NCBI RefSeq assembly: GCF_001990265.1
Contig: NZ_LYVN01000014.1
Location: forward strand, 1 to 48,118
Source of the DNA: Sphingopyxis sp. KK2
GTDB taxonomy: Bacteria; Pseudomonadota; Alphaproteobacteria; Sphingomonadales; Sphingomonadaceae
Direction: 5' to 3'
DNA length: 48,118 bases
Below, one piece after another: positions 1 to 8,087 of the stretch. The position numbers and the translations under genes were made by a program. Below the pieces are notes generated by a model. It did no database searches and had not been told where the DNA came from. It was given only the letters and a program-made list of their open reading frames with translations. The first letter of the stretch is position 1. Each line of letters starts with the position of its first letter.

Positions 1-396
1 CGCCATCGGCGCGCGCTCCTTGCCGGCGTTTTCGTGGACGAGGCCGATGCAGAGCGGCAGGATCGCGCCGGTAACGCCTTGCATCAGCCGGCCCGCGAGC
101 AGCACCGGGAAGTTGGTCGAGAGCGCGCTGATCAGCGAACCCACCGCGCCGATGATGAGCACGACAACCAGCACCTGCCGGCGCCCGAACAGGTCGCCGA
201 GACGCCCGACGATCGCGGCGATCGCGGCGCCGACGATCAGGTAACCCGTGATCAGCCAGCCGACCATCGCGGGGTTGCCGAAATCCTCGATCAGCTTCTT
301 GAGCGCCGCGAGGATCATCGCGGTCTCGAAACTGCCGGTGACCTCGGCGATCCACAGCGCGCCGATGATCAGCGGGAGGTTACGACGATCGGTCAC
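1..396 (-). CDS. MFS drug/solute transporter, N-terminal part (truncated by window edge)
   Basis: The reading frame stays open to the window edge and gives the first 132 residues of a major facilitator superfamily permease of the inner membrane. Hydrophobic segments are followed by GRLGDLFGRRQVL (about residues 63-75), the MFS loop 2-3 signature, and by a GRLMQGVTGAILPL stretch typical of helix 4 in the DHA2-like, 14-helix group. The predicted start is GTG at 396-394, one base after the stop of the upstream SDR, so the two genes are probably translationally coupled. Substrate is unknown; export of a pathway compound or xenobiotic is an inference. The C-terminal two thirds lie outside the window. 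Confidence 0.8.
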   Translation of the reverse strand, partial: MTDRRNLPLIIGALWIAEVTGSFETAMILAALKKLIEDFGNPAMVGWLITGYLIVGAAIAAIVGRLGDLFGRRQVLVVVLIIGAVGSLISALSTNFPVLLAGRLMQGVTGAILPLCIGLVHENAGKERAPMA

Positions 397-397
397 G

Positions 398-1180
398 CTA
401 GCTCGCGACGGCCTTCGCGCCCTCAGGCACGCCAACCTGCGCGGCGCGGACCTCGATCAGGTCGACGCCGATATCGGCGGGCAGGCCGATGACCGACAGC
501 AAGGCCTGCGCCATCGATTCGGGGGTCGCCCCCTCCCCCGTCATCGACGCGTGGCCGGTTTCGACGATCTTCTTGTAGAAGGCCGCCACCGTTTCCTGCG
601 ACCAGCTCTTGCCGCCCGAGCCGCCCTTGACCGACCCCGAACGCAGCACAGTGACGCGGATGTCGTCGCTGCGCAGTTCGTCGCGCAGACCATGGCAGAG
701 CGTTTCGACCGCCGCCTTGGTCGCGGCGTAGAGCGCGAGCATCGGGAAGGGCATGTTCACCGACTCGCTGCTGATTGCGACGATCTGGCCCTTGGTGGCG
801 CGCAAATGCGGAATCGCGGCGCGGACCAGCCACGAGACGCCGAGGATGTTGATGTCTATATGGCTGCGGATCATCTCGTCGCTGCCATTTTCGAAGGCGA
901 AGGGATGGAAGATCGCAGCATTGGCGACGACGACGTCGATGCGGCCAAAATGCGCGACGGTCTGCGCGACGGCGGCGTTCACCGCCTCCGACGAGGCGAC
1001 GTCGCAGGCGATCGGCAGCACCGCATCGCCGAACTCGGCGACGAGGCTGTCGAACTCTTCCGAGGCGCGCGCGAGGCAGGCGACCTTTACCCCCGCGGCA
1101 ACGAGCGCGGCGACAAAATGCCGTCCCATGCCTTTCGATGCGCCGGTTACGACGGCGACCTTGCCGGCTAGCCTCTCCAT
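398..1180 (-). CDS. Short-chain dehydrogenase/reductase (classical SDR)
   Basis: This is a 260-residue cytosolic NAD(P)-dependent alcohol/ketone oxidoreductase. The cofactor motif TGASKGMG is near the N terminus, NAA replaces NNAG, a Ser lies in AISSESVN, and the catalytic pair is in YAATK. I chose ATG 1180 over an upstream in-frame ATG at 1201 because AGGGG lies about seven bases before it and the protein then begins right before the Rossmann fold. It is transcribed away from the TetR gene across a palindrome at 1218-1232, so TetR control is likely. The downstream transporter gene starts one base after its stop. The substrate cannot be told from sequence. Confidence 0.85.
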   Translation of the reverse strand: MERLAGKVAVVTGASKGMGRHFVAALVAAGVKVACLARASEEFDSLVAEFGDAVLPIACDVASSEAVNAAVAQTVAHFGRIDVVVANAAIFHPFAFENGSDEMIRSHIDINILGVSWLVRAAIPHLRATKGQIVAISSESVNMPFPMLALYAATKAAVETLCHGLRDELRSDDIRVTVLRSGSVKGGSGGKSWSQETVAAFYKKIVETGHASMTGEGATPESMAQALLSVIGLPADIGVDLIEVRAAQVGVPEGAKAVAS

Positions 1181-1217
1181 CCCATTTCCCCTGATTTTCA
1201 TGTTTCGGGCTTCATTT

Positions 1218-1232
1218 TTGACGATACGTCAA
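1218..1232. promoter_or_regulatory. TetR operator candidate (TTGACG-ATA-CGTCAA)
   Basis: A perfect inverted repeat with 6-base arms and a 3-base centre lies in the short gap between the divergent SDR (minus) and TetR (plus) genes. Position and symmetry fit an operator through which the TetR protein represses itself and the SDR-transporter pair. It differs from the shared element found elsewhere in the window. Confidence 0.65.
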
Positions 1233-1263
1233 TTTTTTGCCATATCGCAACCCCGCTGTTAGA

Positions 1264-1950
1264 ATGGCGGCAAAATTTCGGGGCAGGATCACCTATTTGA
1301 CGCAGACACAAGCCATCATCCCGGCGGACACCCCGCCCGAGCGCAAGCTGGGCGCGAAGGGGCAGCGGACGCGGCAGCAATTGATCGACGCGACGGTTGA
1401 CCTGCTCGAAACGCACGGACTGCGCGACGTGTCGGTCGTCGACGTCGCACGCGCGGCGCAGACCTCGCCCGCGACCTTCTATGTCTATTTCAAGGGGGTG
1501 CCCGAGGTGGTGCTGGCGGCGCTCGAACATGCGAGCCAGACTTCGCCCGCGCTGGAAGAAATCGTCGCGCGCGACTGGCTGGCGCCCGGCGCGGAGCAGG
1601 CCGCCGCGGCGTTCGTCGAGGAATATACCGGCATCTGGAACCGCAACCGCACGATCTTCGTCGTGCGCAACCTCGCCGCCGAGGAAGGCGACACGCGCTT
1701 TTACGAGGCGCGGATGACGCAGGCGCGGCCGATGATGGACGCGATCAGCAAGCAGGTCGAGCGTGCGCAGGCGGCGGGGCGCACGCCCGCGCACCTGTCG
1801 CCGCGGTCGTGCGCCGGCACCGTGCTCATGATCCTCGAGCGCCTGTCGGCGATCGGACCGATGAGCAGCCATAGCGACGGCGTCGGTTACGACGATCTGA
1901 AGGCGGCGGCGGCGCATAGTATTGCGATGATGCTGGGAGCGCGGGGCTGA
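1264..1950 (+). CDS. TetR/AcrR family transcriptional regulator
   Basis: A 228-residue repressor with an N-terminal helix-turn-helix (TRQQLIDATVDLLETHGL, then VSVVDVARAAQTSPATFYVYF) and a ligand-binding C-terminal half that is poorly conserved. An earlier TTG at 1237 keeps the frame open, but it lies only five bases from the operator palindrome; ATG 1264 is preferred although neither start has a clear ribosome binding site. It is divergent from the SDR-MFS pair and convergent with the SDR at 1951, the two stop codons being directly adjacent. Regulation of the flanking SDR/transporter genes is inferred from that arrangement. Confidence 0.85.
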   Translation: MAAKFRGRITYLTQTQAIIPADTPPERKLGAKGQRTRQQLIDATVDLLETHGLRDVSVVDVARAAQTSPATFYVYFKGVPEVVLAALEHASQTSPALEEIVARDWLAPGAEQAAAAFVEEYTGIWNRNRTIFVVRNLAAEEGDTRFYEARMTQARPMMDAISKQVERAQAAGRTPAHLSPRSCAGTVLMILERLSAIGPMSSHSDGVGYDDLKAAAAHSIAMMLGARG

Positions 1951-2778
1951 TCAGGCGCCCGCCGCCTCGGCGATCATTTTCTGGATGTCGAGCACGCCCG
2001 TCGCGAGCCCGCCCGCAAGGCCGGCGTCGACCGGGAGGCACACCCCGCTGATGAAGCTCGCGGCGTCGCTGTTGAGCAGGATCAGCGGCAGCGCCTGTTC
2101 CTCGGCGGTCGAGTAACGGCCCTTCGCCTTGGCGAAGGCACCAAGTACCGCGTCGCCCGCGACCTTCCGGAACTCCCCAAGCATCGGGGTATCGATCGGG
2201 CTGGGCATGGTGCAGTTGATGCGGATGTCGCGGCCGATCAGGTCGGGCGCACGCACCTGCGTCCAGGTGTTGATCGCTTCCTTCGCGAGGCTGTAGGGAT
2301 CGCCGACCTCTTCGGCGCGGTCGAGATACCATTGGCGCGCCGCGGCGAAATCCTCGATGGCGATGAATTCGCGCAACAGCGGCTGGCGCGTCAGCCATTT
2401 CATGCCGCCGAGCGACGAGACCGAGACGATCGCCGCGCCGGGGTTGAGGTGCGGGATCCATCCCTCGGTCCAGGCGCGGATGCCGAGGAAGTTGACCGTG
2501 ACGACATCCTCGCCCGGGAAGGTCTGCGGCAGGCCCGAGACGTTGAACACGGCGTCGATCTTGCCACCGATGCTGGCGATGCCCGCGGCGATGGCATCGG
2601 GGTTCTTGAGATCGACCTCGGTGAAGCTCGCGAGATTGACCGGCGAAGGCTTGATGTCGGCGCCATGCACTTCGGCGCCGAGATCGACGAGCGCGCGCGC
2701 ACAAGCCTCGCCGGTGCCCGAGAAGCAGCCCATGACGACGACGCGCTTGCCCTTATAGCCCAATATGTCCTTCGCCAT
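1951..2778 (-). CDS. SDR family oxidoreductase
   Basis: A 275-residue SDR and the last gene of the operon starting at 8019. The N-terminal glycine motif is the variant GCFSGTGEA instead of TGxxxGxG, the NNAG position reads NVSGL, Ser lies in VSVSSLGG and the catalytic pair in YSLAK. About 25 extra residues sit between the Ser and Tyr, as in the 3-alpha-hydroxysteroid dehydrogenase/carbonyl reductase group; this resemblance is suggestive only. ATG 2778 is chosen because AAAGG precedes it; an upstream in-frame start would be TTG. It probably oxidises or reduces a hydroxy/keto group of the pathway intermediate. Confidence 0.8.
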   Translation of the reverse strand: MAKDILGYKGKRVVVMGCFSGTGEACARALVDLGAEVHGADIKPSPVNLASFTEVDLKNPDAIAAGIASIGGKIDAVFNVSGLPQTFPGEDVVTVNFLGIRAWTEGWIPHLNPGAAIVSVSSLGGMKWLTRQPLLREFIAIEDFAAARQWYLDRAEEVGDPYSLAKEAINTWTQVRAPDLIGRDIRINCTMPSPIDTPMLGEFRKVAGDAVLGAFAKAKGRYSTAEEQALPLILLNSDAASFISGVCLPVDAGLAGGLATGVLDIQKMIAEAAGA

Positions 2779-2800
2779 GTCCCTCAACCTTTCGTGATGT

Positions 2801-4174
2801 TTATTGCAGCGGTGCGAATTTCGTGTCGGCCAGGCCGCCCATCGCGTCGGCCATCAGCGCCGCCTCGCGCGTTTCGTGGGCGTTGCAGAGGATGACCGCG
2901 GCATCGGTGGCGATGCGATCGCCGGCGACGGCGTCGCGGAAAGCGGTCCAGGCGGTGCGATAATCGGCGAATTGGAGCCCGAGCGTGGTTTCGATCTCCA
3001 CCTTTTCGGCGGCGTGGAAACCGGGTTCGAAACGCTCGATCGCGCGCCACCATTTGATGAGGCGTGCCATGCCCTTAGCCTTCACCGCCGCCTGCTGGTC
3101 GGAGAGGCGCGGGACGATGGTGTCGCGGATGTCGTCGAGCGCGATCGCGAAGCTCTTGTCGTGTGCGCCGAGCGGGGCATCGGGCAGCGCGACGGGCGGC
3201 AAGGCGATGCCCGCGGCGTCGGCGAGCGCATGCGAGAGGACGCGGCGGTGGATCGTCGAATAGACGAGGTTCATACCGAGATTGGGCGGCGGCGGCGCGT
3301 CGGGATCGTCGTAGCGCGAGCGGCGCGCAAAGCTGGTCTGGAACAGCAGACGCCAGTAGATCAGGCGCTGCAGATCGACCTCGTACCCGCCGACCTCTTC
3401 GTAAGCGGCGAAGGCCTGCGGTAGCGGGACAAAGCCCTGGAACAGCATGCGGATCGCGAGCATCGCGAGGTCGGCCATCGGGTCGCCATAATGGACGAGT
3501 TCCCAGTCGAGCAGCGCGGTAACCCGGCCGCCTTCGTAGAGGAAATTGCCGGGGCCAGCGTCGCCATGGACGATGACGGGCGCGGGAATGTTTGCGGGAA
3601 TATTGGCTTCGAGCCAGTCCAGCGACAGGTGGATGAGCGGATCCCAGCCCTTGCCGCTGTTGCTCGCGCGCAACTCGGCGATGCGGCGGCGGATGAAGGT
3701 TTCGGCGGGATCGACCGGGCCCATGCCTTCGACCGGGCTTGCCGCGACGTCGATGCGGTGGAGTGCGGCGAGCTGGCCCATGAAATCATTGGCGAGCGTG
3801 TCGCGCTGTGCGGTGTCGGTAAGGCCGCCGAAGCGGTCGTTGCCGGACACCATGCCGCAGACGAGCGCGCGCTGGTCGGGGACAGAGGCGTAGAAGGGCG
3901 CGACGCGGACGCCGGCGTGGGCGAGCGGACCCGAGAGGGCGCGGAGGACGGCGGCCTCGCGCAGGAACGCGGCATCGTCGCCCGCCCCGGCCTTGTGCAC
4001 GTCGTAATTCATATAGGCGCTGGCGGCGCGGCCGTCGGGCCAGGACAGGTCGAGTTCGGCGCCCTCGCGCGACGCGCCGCCGCCGCCGCGGGGGCGCACC
4101 GCCGTAACACGTGCGCCGCTCGCGGTTTCGACTGCGGTAGCTAGCCCGTCGGGAAGGAGGTCGTGTGGGTTCAT
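2801..4174 (-). CDS. APH/choline-kinase-like phosphotransferase
   Basis: A 457-residue protein with a protein-kinase-like fold. The catalytic-loop signature HGDAGPGN (residues 203-210) and the metal-binding DWE (223-225, in LLDWELVHYGDPMADLA) are intact. It belongs to the broad aminoglycoside phosphotransferase family that includes LvaA and the kinase half of ACAD10/11, which phosphorylate hydroxyacyl-CoAs; assigning it that role here is inference. The C-terminal ~110 residues extend beyond the kinase core and I do not recognise them. Its ATG overlaps the stop of the CoA-transferase by four bases (ATGA), so the two are translationally coupled. An antibiotic-resistance role is unlikely in this context. 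Confidence 0.75.
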   Translation of the reverse strand: MNPHDLLPDGLATAVETASGARVTAVRPRGGGGASREGAELDLSWPDGRAASAYMNYDVHKAGAGDDAAFLREAAVLRALSGPLAHAGVRVAPFYASVPDQRALVCGMVSGNDRFGGLTDTAQRDTLANDFMGQLAALHRIDVAASPVEGMGPVDPAETFIRRRIAELRASNSGKGWDPLIHLSLDWLEANIPANIPAPVIVHGDAGPGNFLYEGGRVTALLDWELVHYGDPMADLAMLAIRMLFQGFVPLPQAFAAYEEVGGYEVDLQRLIYWRLLFQTSFARRSRYDDPDAPPPPNLGMNLVYSTIHRRVLSHALADAAGIALPPVALPDAPLGAHDKSFAIALDDIRDTIVPRLSDQQAAVKAKGMARLIKWWRAIERFEPGFHAAEKVEIETTLGLQFADYRTAWTAFRDAVAGDRIATDAAVILCNAHETREAALMADAMGGLADTKFAPLQ

Positions 4175-6366
4175 CCTACGATCTTGGCTTCGCGGAAGGC
4201 GGCGATCTCGGTGTCCGAATAGCCGATTTCGCGGAGGATTTCGTCGCTATGCTCGCCGACTGCGGGACAGCAGCGTTTGAAGACCACCGGGGTGTCGCCG
4301 AAATTCCAGAAGGCGCCGGGCTGCTCGACGATGCCGTAGAGCGGTTGCGACAGGACCGAGATCAGATTGAGTTCGCGGTTTCGCGGGTCGTCGAAGAAGC
4401 GGTGCATCGCATCCTCGAAATTGACCGCATCGGCCGGGACGCCGGCGGCTTCGAGGTCGGCGAGCAGGCCGGCGGCGGTGCGCGCTTTGGCCCCGGCCTC
4501 GAAATCCTCGCCGAGCAGTGTGGCCAGCGCGGCCTGTTGCTCGGGCTTGTGCGCAGCGACGGCGATCCATTTGCCATCGCCGCATTCGTAGATGCGGTGG
4601 TAGGGCGAGAAGCCGGTCTGGTCGCTCGTCAGATGATAAGTGTCGGTGAGGTCGCCATCGGCGCCGATAAGCCGCTCGCCCTGCGTGAAGGCGGCCATGC
4701 CGAGCAGCGAGGTCTGGGTCGTGTAGCCGCGGCCCGTCGTGCGCTTGGCATAGAGCGAGGCCATGAGTTCGACGAGACAGCTCTGCGCGGTGGACACGTC
4801 CATCGTGCCGGGGCGGTTGAAGACGGGGCGGTTGCCCTCGCCAGCATTTTCGAACTCCCAGCCGGCGATCGCGTTGAAGATCGAGTCATAGCCGGGCCAG
4901 TTCCCGCGCGCCCCGCGCTGGCCATAGGCGCTCGAATAGTTGAACGCGATATCGGGGTTATATTTGCGGATGCCCTCTTCGCTGAGGCCAAGCTTCGCGG
5001 CGCCCTTGAAGCGCATATTGTGGTGGACCAGCTCGGCCCATTTGAGGAGGCGTTCGAGGATCGGCTGCGCCTCGGGCCGCGTCAGGTCGAGCGCGAGGCT
5101 GCGCTTGCTGCGCGCGGCGGCCTGATAATAGCGATGCATGAAGCGGATGCGGTCGCCGGTCAGCGCCTCGACCTTGATGACGTTGGCGCCCATGTCGCCC
5201 ATCATCGACGGCCCCATCGGCCCGGCGAGGAACATGCCGAGGTCGAGGACGCGTACACCTTCGAGGACTTCGACGGGGGCGGTGCTCGGCGCGGGTGCGG
5301 CTTTGACAGGCCATGGCGCATCCCCGCCTTCACCGAGGCGCGGAGCCGGGCGGCCCTGCGGCAGGTCGGCGTCGCTGTGGAAGGGCGTGTTCGGCTGGCG
5401 CGTCTGGCCGAGGTCGGGGTCGTCGACTTCGATCACGTAGCGGTTCGCCACGGCATCGTCGTGGCGCAGCACCTCGCCCATCGGAAAGGCGGGTTCGGCG
5501 GCGATGTCGGCGGCGCGGAGGTCGGCGAGCCAGTTCTCGAGCGGGCGGAGCTTGAAGGCGGCGGCCTGCCCGGCCTCGGTTTCGAGGTCGACCTCGGTCT
5601 CGGCCATGACGTCCCACATCGTCGGCATGGTGGCGTAATCGAACTGTCGCGTCGGATCCATGATCTGGAGCCAGTCGCCGCCCGCACACTGGAAGAGTTG
5701 CTGCGCGATCGGGCGCGGACCGAGCGGATAGGTCACCGGGTTGGGCATCGGGCCTTCGCTGTTGCGCGCCCAGACGAGGGGGAGCGTCGCGAGGAAGCCC
5801 TGGAAGATCGAGGTGTGCGCGGCACCGCCCTGCCCCGTCTGCAGCCGCATCACGAGCCGTGCGAGCAGCCCCGCGGCGGCGAGATGCGCGGCGGACCAGC
5901 TGCCCTGCCGGTAACGATAGGCGATGGGGCCGGCGCGGTGGCCGTCATTCTCGTACATCGCGCCGACGCGCGCGGCGACGAGCAGTTCGTCGTCGCTGCG
6001 TTCGACATCGGGATGGTTGGCGGGCGAACCGGTGATCGCAGTGACGACGAGATGCGGGTGGCGCACGGCGAGACTCGCATCGTCGAGACCCAGCGCCTTG
6101 GCGCGCGCCGGGGTGAACTGGTGGAGCAGAGCGTCGGCGCCCGCAAGGCGTTCGTCGAGCGCGGCCAGCCCCTCGGACGTGTCGAGATCGAGGGCGAGGC
6201 TCTTCTTGCCACGGTTCCAGTTCGCGAAAGGCGCAGTACCACGCGCGGGGTCGCCGTCCGGCCGCTCGACCTTCAGAACATCGGCGCCAAGTTCGGCCAG
6301 CATCAGCCCGGCGACCTGCACCGCCATGCCCTGCCCGATCTCGACAATACGAAGGTCGCCCAGCAT
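4171..6366 (-). CDS. Family III CoA-transferase, tandem double domain (CaiB/BaiF)
   Basis: 731 residues, about twice the usual length, because two CaiB/BaiF domains are joined. The first starts MLGDLRIVEIGQGMAV and carries GADVLKVERPDGDP; the second starts near residue 365 with VLEGVRVLDLGMFLAGPMG and carries GANVIKVE. Family III enzymes move CoA between acids through an aspartyl-CoA thioester. The second half keeps an Asp at the expected place (GTMDVSTAQ), whereas the matching stretch of the first half (YRYRQGSWSAAH) has none, so perhaps only one site reacts. It sits between the DUF35 and kinase genes, 4 bases after the former. Likely role: CoA activation of a carboxylic acid intermediate. 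Confidence 0.85.
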   Translation of the reverse strand: MLGDLRIVEIGQGMAVQVAGLMLAELGADVLKVERPDGDPARGTAPFANWNRGKKSLALDLDTSEGLAALDERLAGADALLHQFTPARAKALGLDDASLAVRHPHLVVTAITGSPANHPDVERSDDELLVAARVGAMYENDGHRAGPIAYRYRQGSWSAAHLAAAGLLARLVMRLQTGQGGAAHTSIFQGFLATLPLVWARNSEGPMPNPVTYPLGPRPIAQQLFQCAGGDWLQIMDPTRQFDYATMPTMWDVMAETEVDLETEAGQAAAFKLRPLENWLADLRAADIAAEPAFPMGEVLRHDDAVANRYVIEVDDPDLGQTRQPNTPFHSDADLPQGRPAPRLGEGGDAPWPVKAAPAPSTAPVEVLEGVRVLDLGMFLAGPMGPSMMGDMGANVIKVEALTGDRIRFMHRYYQAAARSKRSLALDLTRPEAQPILERLLKWAELVHHNMRFKGAAKLGLSEEGIRKYNPDIAFNYSSAYGQRGARGNWPGYDSIFNAIAGWEFENAGEGNRPVFNRPGTMDVSTAQSCLVELMASLYAKRTTGRGYTTQTSLLGMAAFTQGERLIGADGDLTDTYHLTSDQTGFSPYHRIYECGDGKWIAVAAHKPEQQAALATLLGEDFEAGAKARTAAGLLADLEAAGVPADAVNFEDAMHRFFDDPRNRELNLISVLSQPLYGIVEQPGAFWNFGDTPVVFKRCCPAVGEHSDEILREIGYSDTEIAAFREAKIVG

Positions 6367-6370
6367 CGCG

Positions 6371-6796
6371 TCAGGCCTTGAAGTTGGGGAGGACCCAGCC
6401 GTCCTGGATCGGGGTCCAGTCGACGCTGACCTTCATTCCGATATGGACGTCCTCGGCATCACAGCCCGACACGTTTGCATTCAGGCGCGTGCCCGGGGCG
6501 CCGTCGAGGTCGACGACGACGGGGACATAGACATAATCCTCGCCATTCTTCGGGTTCTTGTTGCAGATCGCATAGCTGAAGATCGTCGCGGTGCCGGGGA
6601 GCGTCGGCCACTCCTTGGCGCGGCTGCCGCATTCGGGGCAGATCGCGGTCGGCGGCATGCGGAAATGACCGCAGTCGCCGCACTGGCACGCGGTGAGCTT
6701 GCCCTCCTTCGCCGCCTGCCAGAAAGGCTCGGTATCGGGGTTGGTGGTGATGCGGATCTGGTCGCCGGGGAGCGCGCGGGCGGGGCCATAGGTCAT
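6371..6796 (-). CDS. Zn-ribbon / OB-fold protein (DUF35), partner of thiolase-like protein
   Basis: A 141-residue acyl-CoA-associated protein with an N-terminal rubredoxin-like zinc ribbon (C39-x2-C42 and C53-x2-C56 in CGDCGHFRMPPTAICPECGS) followed by an OB-fold. DUF35 proteins pair with thiolase-like proteins; in steroid side-chain degradation the DUF35 domain of ChsH2 is needed for the activity of the aldolase Ltp2. The gene lies five bases downstream of such a thiolase-like gene, so a heteromeric complex is likely. There is no maoC-type hydratase half in this protein, unlike ChsH2. Confidence 0.88.
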   Translation of the reverse strand: MTYGPARALPGDQIRITTNPDTEPFWQAAKEGKLTACQCGDCGHFRMPPTAICPECGSRAKEWPTLPGTATIFSYAICNKNPKNGEDYVYVPVVVDLDGAPGTRLNANVSGCDAEDVHIGMKVSVDWTPIQDGWVLPNFKA

Positions 6797-6801
6797 GTCG
6801 G

Positions 6802-8019
6802 TCAGTCCTTGCGCAGGATGAGGCTGGAGACGGGGAGCGACGCCGGGCCGCCCGAAACGAGCGCGAATTCGGCATCCTTGACCTGGTTGATCGCGGTGCC
6901 GCGCACCTGTTCGACGCCCTCGACGATGTGGGTCATACCGATGATATAGGCTTCGTTGAGGTTGCCGCCGTGGGTATTCACCGGCACGCCGCCGTTCACA
7001 CCCTTGCCCGTCGCAGGATCGTAGCGCAGCTTGCCCGACAGGACATAGTCATTGCCCTCGCCCTTCTCGCAGAAGCCATAATCCTCGAGCTGCATCAGCA
7101 CCATCGGGCTGAAGTGATCGTAGATCAGCGCGACATCCATATCCTTCGCGGTCAGGCCCGATTGTGCCCAGACACGGTCGGCGGTGAATTTGTGGCCCGA
7201 GCTCGCGAAATAGGGATCGGGCATGCCCATCCACGCGAAGGCGCGGCCCCATTCGCGCTGGCCGCCATGCGCGGCGGCGTGGACGACCGCGGGCTTGTGG
7301 CGGCAGTCCTTCGCCCGGTCCATCGTCGTCGTGATGACCGCGACCGCGCCATCGGTTTCGAGGCAGAAGTCGAGACGACGCAGCGGATCGGCGAGCATCA
7401 CCGAGGCGTCATATTGCTCCTTGGTCAGCGGGTCCTTGCGCACCGCCTTGGGCCGGTTGTGGGTGTTGGCGCGCGTCGCCATCACCACCTCGCCGAACGC
7501 GTCCTGCGTGGTGCCGTAGAGGTGCATGTGGCGGCGTGCGAGCACCGACATCAGGTGGCCGGGCCCGACGAGGCCCGAGGGTTGGAGGAAGCTGTTTTCG
7601 GGATTGGGCGCCGCGGCCCCGAACACGACGCCGAGGCGGTGCTGCGGCAATTGCTGCAGCGCCATCAGCGTCACGGTATAGGTGCAATCCTCGTTCATCA
7701 GCCCTGCGGTCGCGAGGCCGATCGCGCCGGGACAACCGCCGCCACCGCTGGTCAGGGTCGCCGACCAGCTGATGTGCGGCATGCCCAATGTTTCCATCAG
7801 GCTGGCGGTGTCGAACTTGTCGAGATAGCCCGCGCCCGCGGTCGAATAATAGGAGAAGCCATCGATCTGCTTGTGGCTGATCCCCGCGTCGGCGCAGGCG
7901 TTCATGATCGCCTCGGCCGCCATGTCGTTGATCGTGCGCGGCCAGCTTTTGCCCCGCACATAATAATCGGTCGCCCCGATCCCCACGATCGCGCATTTGT
8001 CCTGATTGACCCAGGCCAT
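6802..8019 (-). CDS. Thiolase-like protein (SCP-x/Ltp2 group), probable retro-aldolase
   Basis: 405 residues of thiolase fold, first gene of the operon that runs to 1951. In true thiolases a nucleophilic Cys lies in an N-x-x-C-x-S-G-like segment; here the aligned segment is SGGGGCPGAIGLA (residues 91-103) and the Cys position appears to be Gly. Retained are Tyr300 in IYDHFSP, the LEDYGFCEKGE block and NTHGGNLNEAY with HIVEGVEQVRG, all typical of the Ltp group where a Tyr acts in C-C cleavage. With the DUF35 gene next door, a CoA-linked aldol cleavage is more likely than thiolysis. GGAGGAGAGG lies before ATG 8019, and the shared operator-like element lies 20 bases upstream. Confidence 0.82.
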   Translation of the reverse strand: MAWVNQDKCAIVGIGATDYYVRGKSWPRTINDMAAEAIMNACADAGISHKQIDGFSYYSTAGAGYLDKFDTASLMETLGMPHISWSATLTSGGGGCPGAIGLATAGLMNEDCTYTVTLMALQQLPQHRLGVVFGAAAPNPENSFLQPSGLVGPGHLMSVLARRHMHLYGTTQDAFGEVVMATRANTHNRPKAVRKDPLTKEQYDASVMLADPLRRLDFCLETDGAVAVITTTMDRAKDCRHKPAVVHAAAHGGQREWGRAFAWMGMPDPYFASSGHKFTADRVWAQSGLTAKDMDVALIYDHFSPMVLMQLEDYGFCEKGEGNDYVLSGKLRYDPATGKGVNGGVPVNTHGGNLNEAYIIGMTHIVEGVEQVRGTAINQVKDAEFALVSGGPASLPVSSLILRKD

Positions 8020-8036
8020 CCGCCTCTCCTCCGATT

Positions 8037-8059
8037 CTAGTTATATAACTAGGTTGGAT
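8037..8059 (-). promoter_or_regulatory. Shared operator-like element, site 1 (thiolase operon)
   Basis: CTAGTTATATAACTAG (8037-8052) is a perfect 16-base palindrome and extends into the family consensus TATAACTARGT. It ends about 18 bases before the thiolase ATG, directly upstream of the ribosome binding site. It lies in a 68-base gap after the stop of the hydrolase/reductase gene, so it marks an internal promoter of the minus-strand array. Confidence 0.75.
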
Positions 8060-8087
8060 ATGATGCTGGCGGCTGCTTGTCCAGTCG

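Noticed and set aside
1237..1263. TTG at 1237 as start of the first TetR gene.
   Set aside because: It would begin five bases after the operator palindrome and has no ribosome binding site; ATG 1264 fits better, although this one also lacks a clear site.
2801..4174. Antibiotic resistance by aminoglycoside phosphotransferase.
   Set aside because: The motif is shared by the whole kinase family; operon context with CoA-transferase and thiolase-like genes points to catabolism.
4165..6381. A long plus-strand open frame opposite the CoA-transferase gene.
   Set aside because: Same antisense artefact of high third-position GC; the minus-strand frame has clear CaiB/BaiF motifs.
6802..8019. Annotation as an ordinary acetyl-CoA acetyltransferase.
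   Set aside because: The nucleophilic Cys appears replaced by Gly and the Ltp-type motifs plus the DUF35 neighbour favour an aldolase-like protein.
8037..8052. Interpreting the shared element as a mycobacterial KstR or KstR2 site.
   Set aside because: KstR-type sites have AAC-N-GTT arms around a GC-containing centre and a different spacing; the TATA-centred double dyad here and the alphaproteobacterial context do not match.
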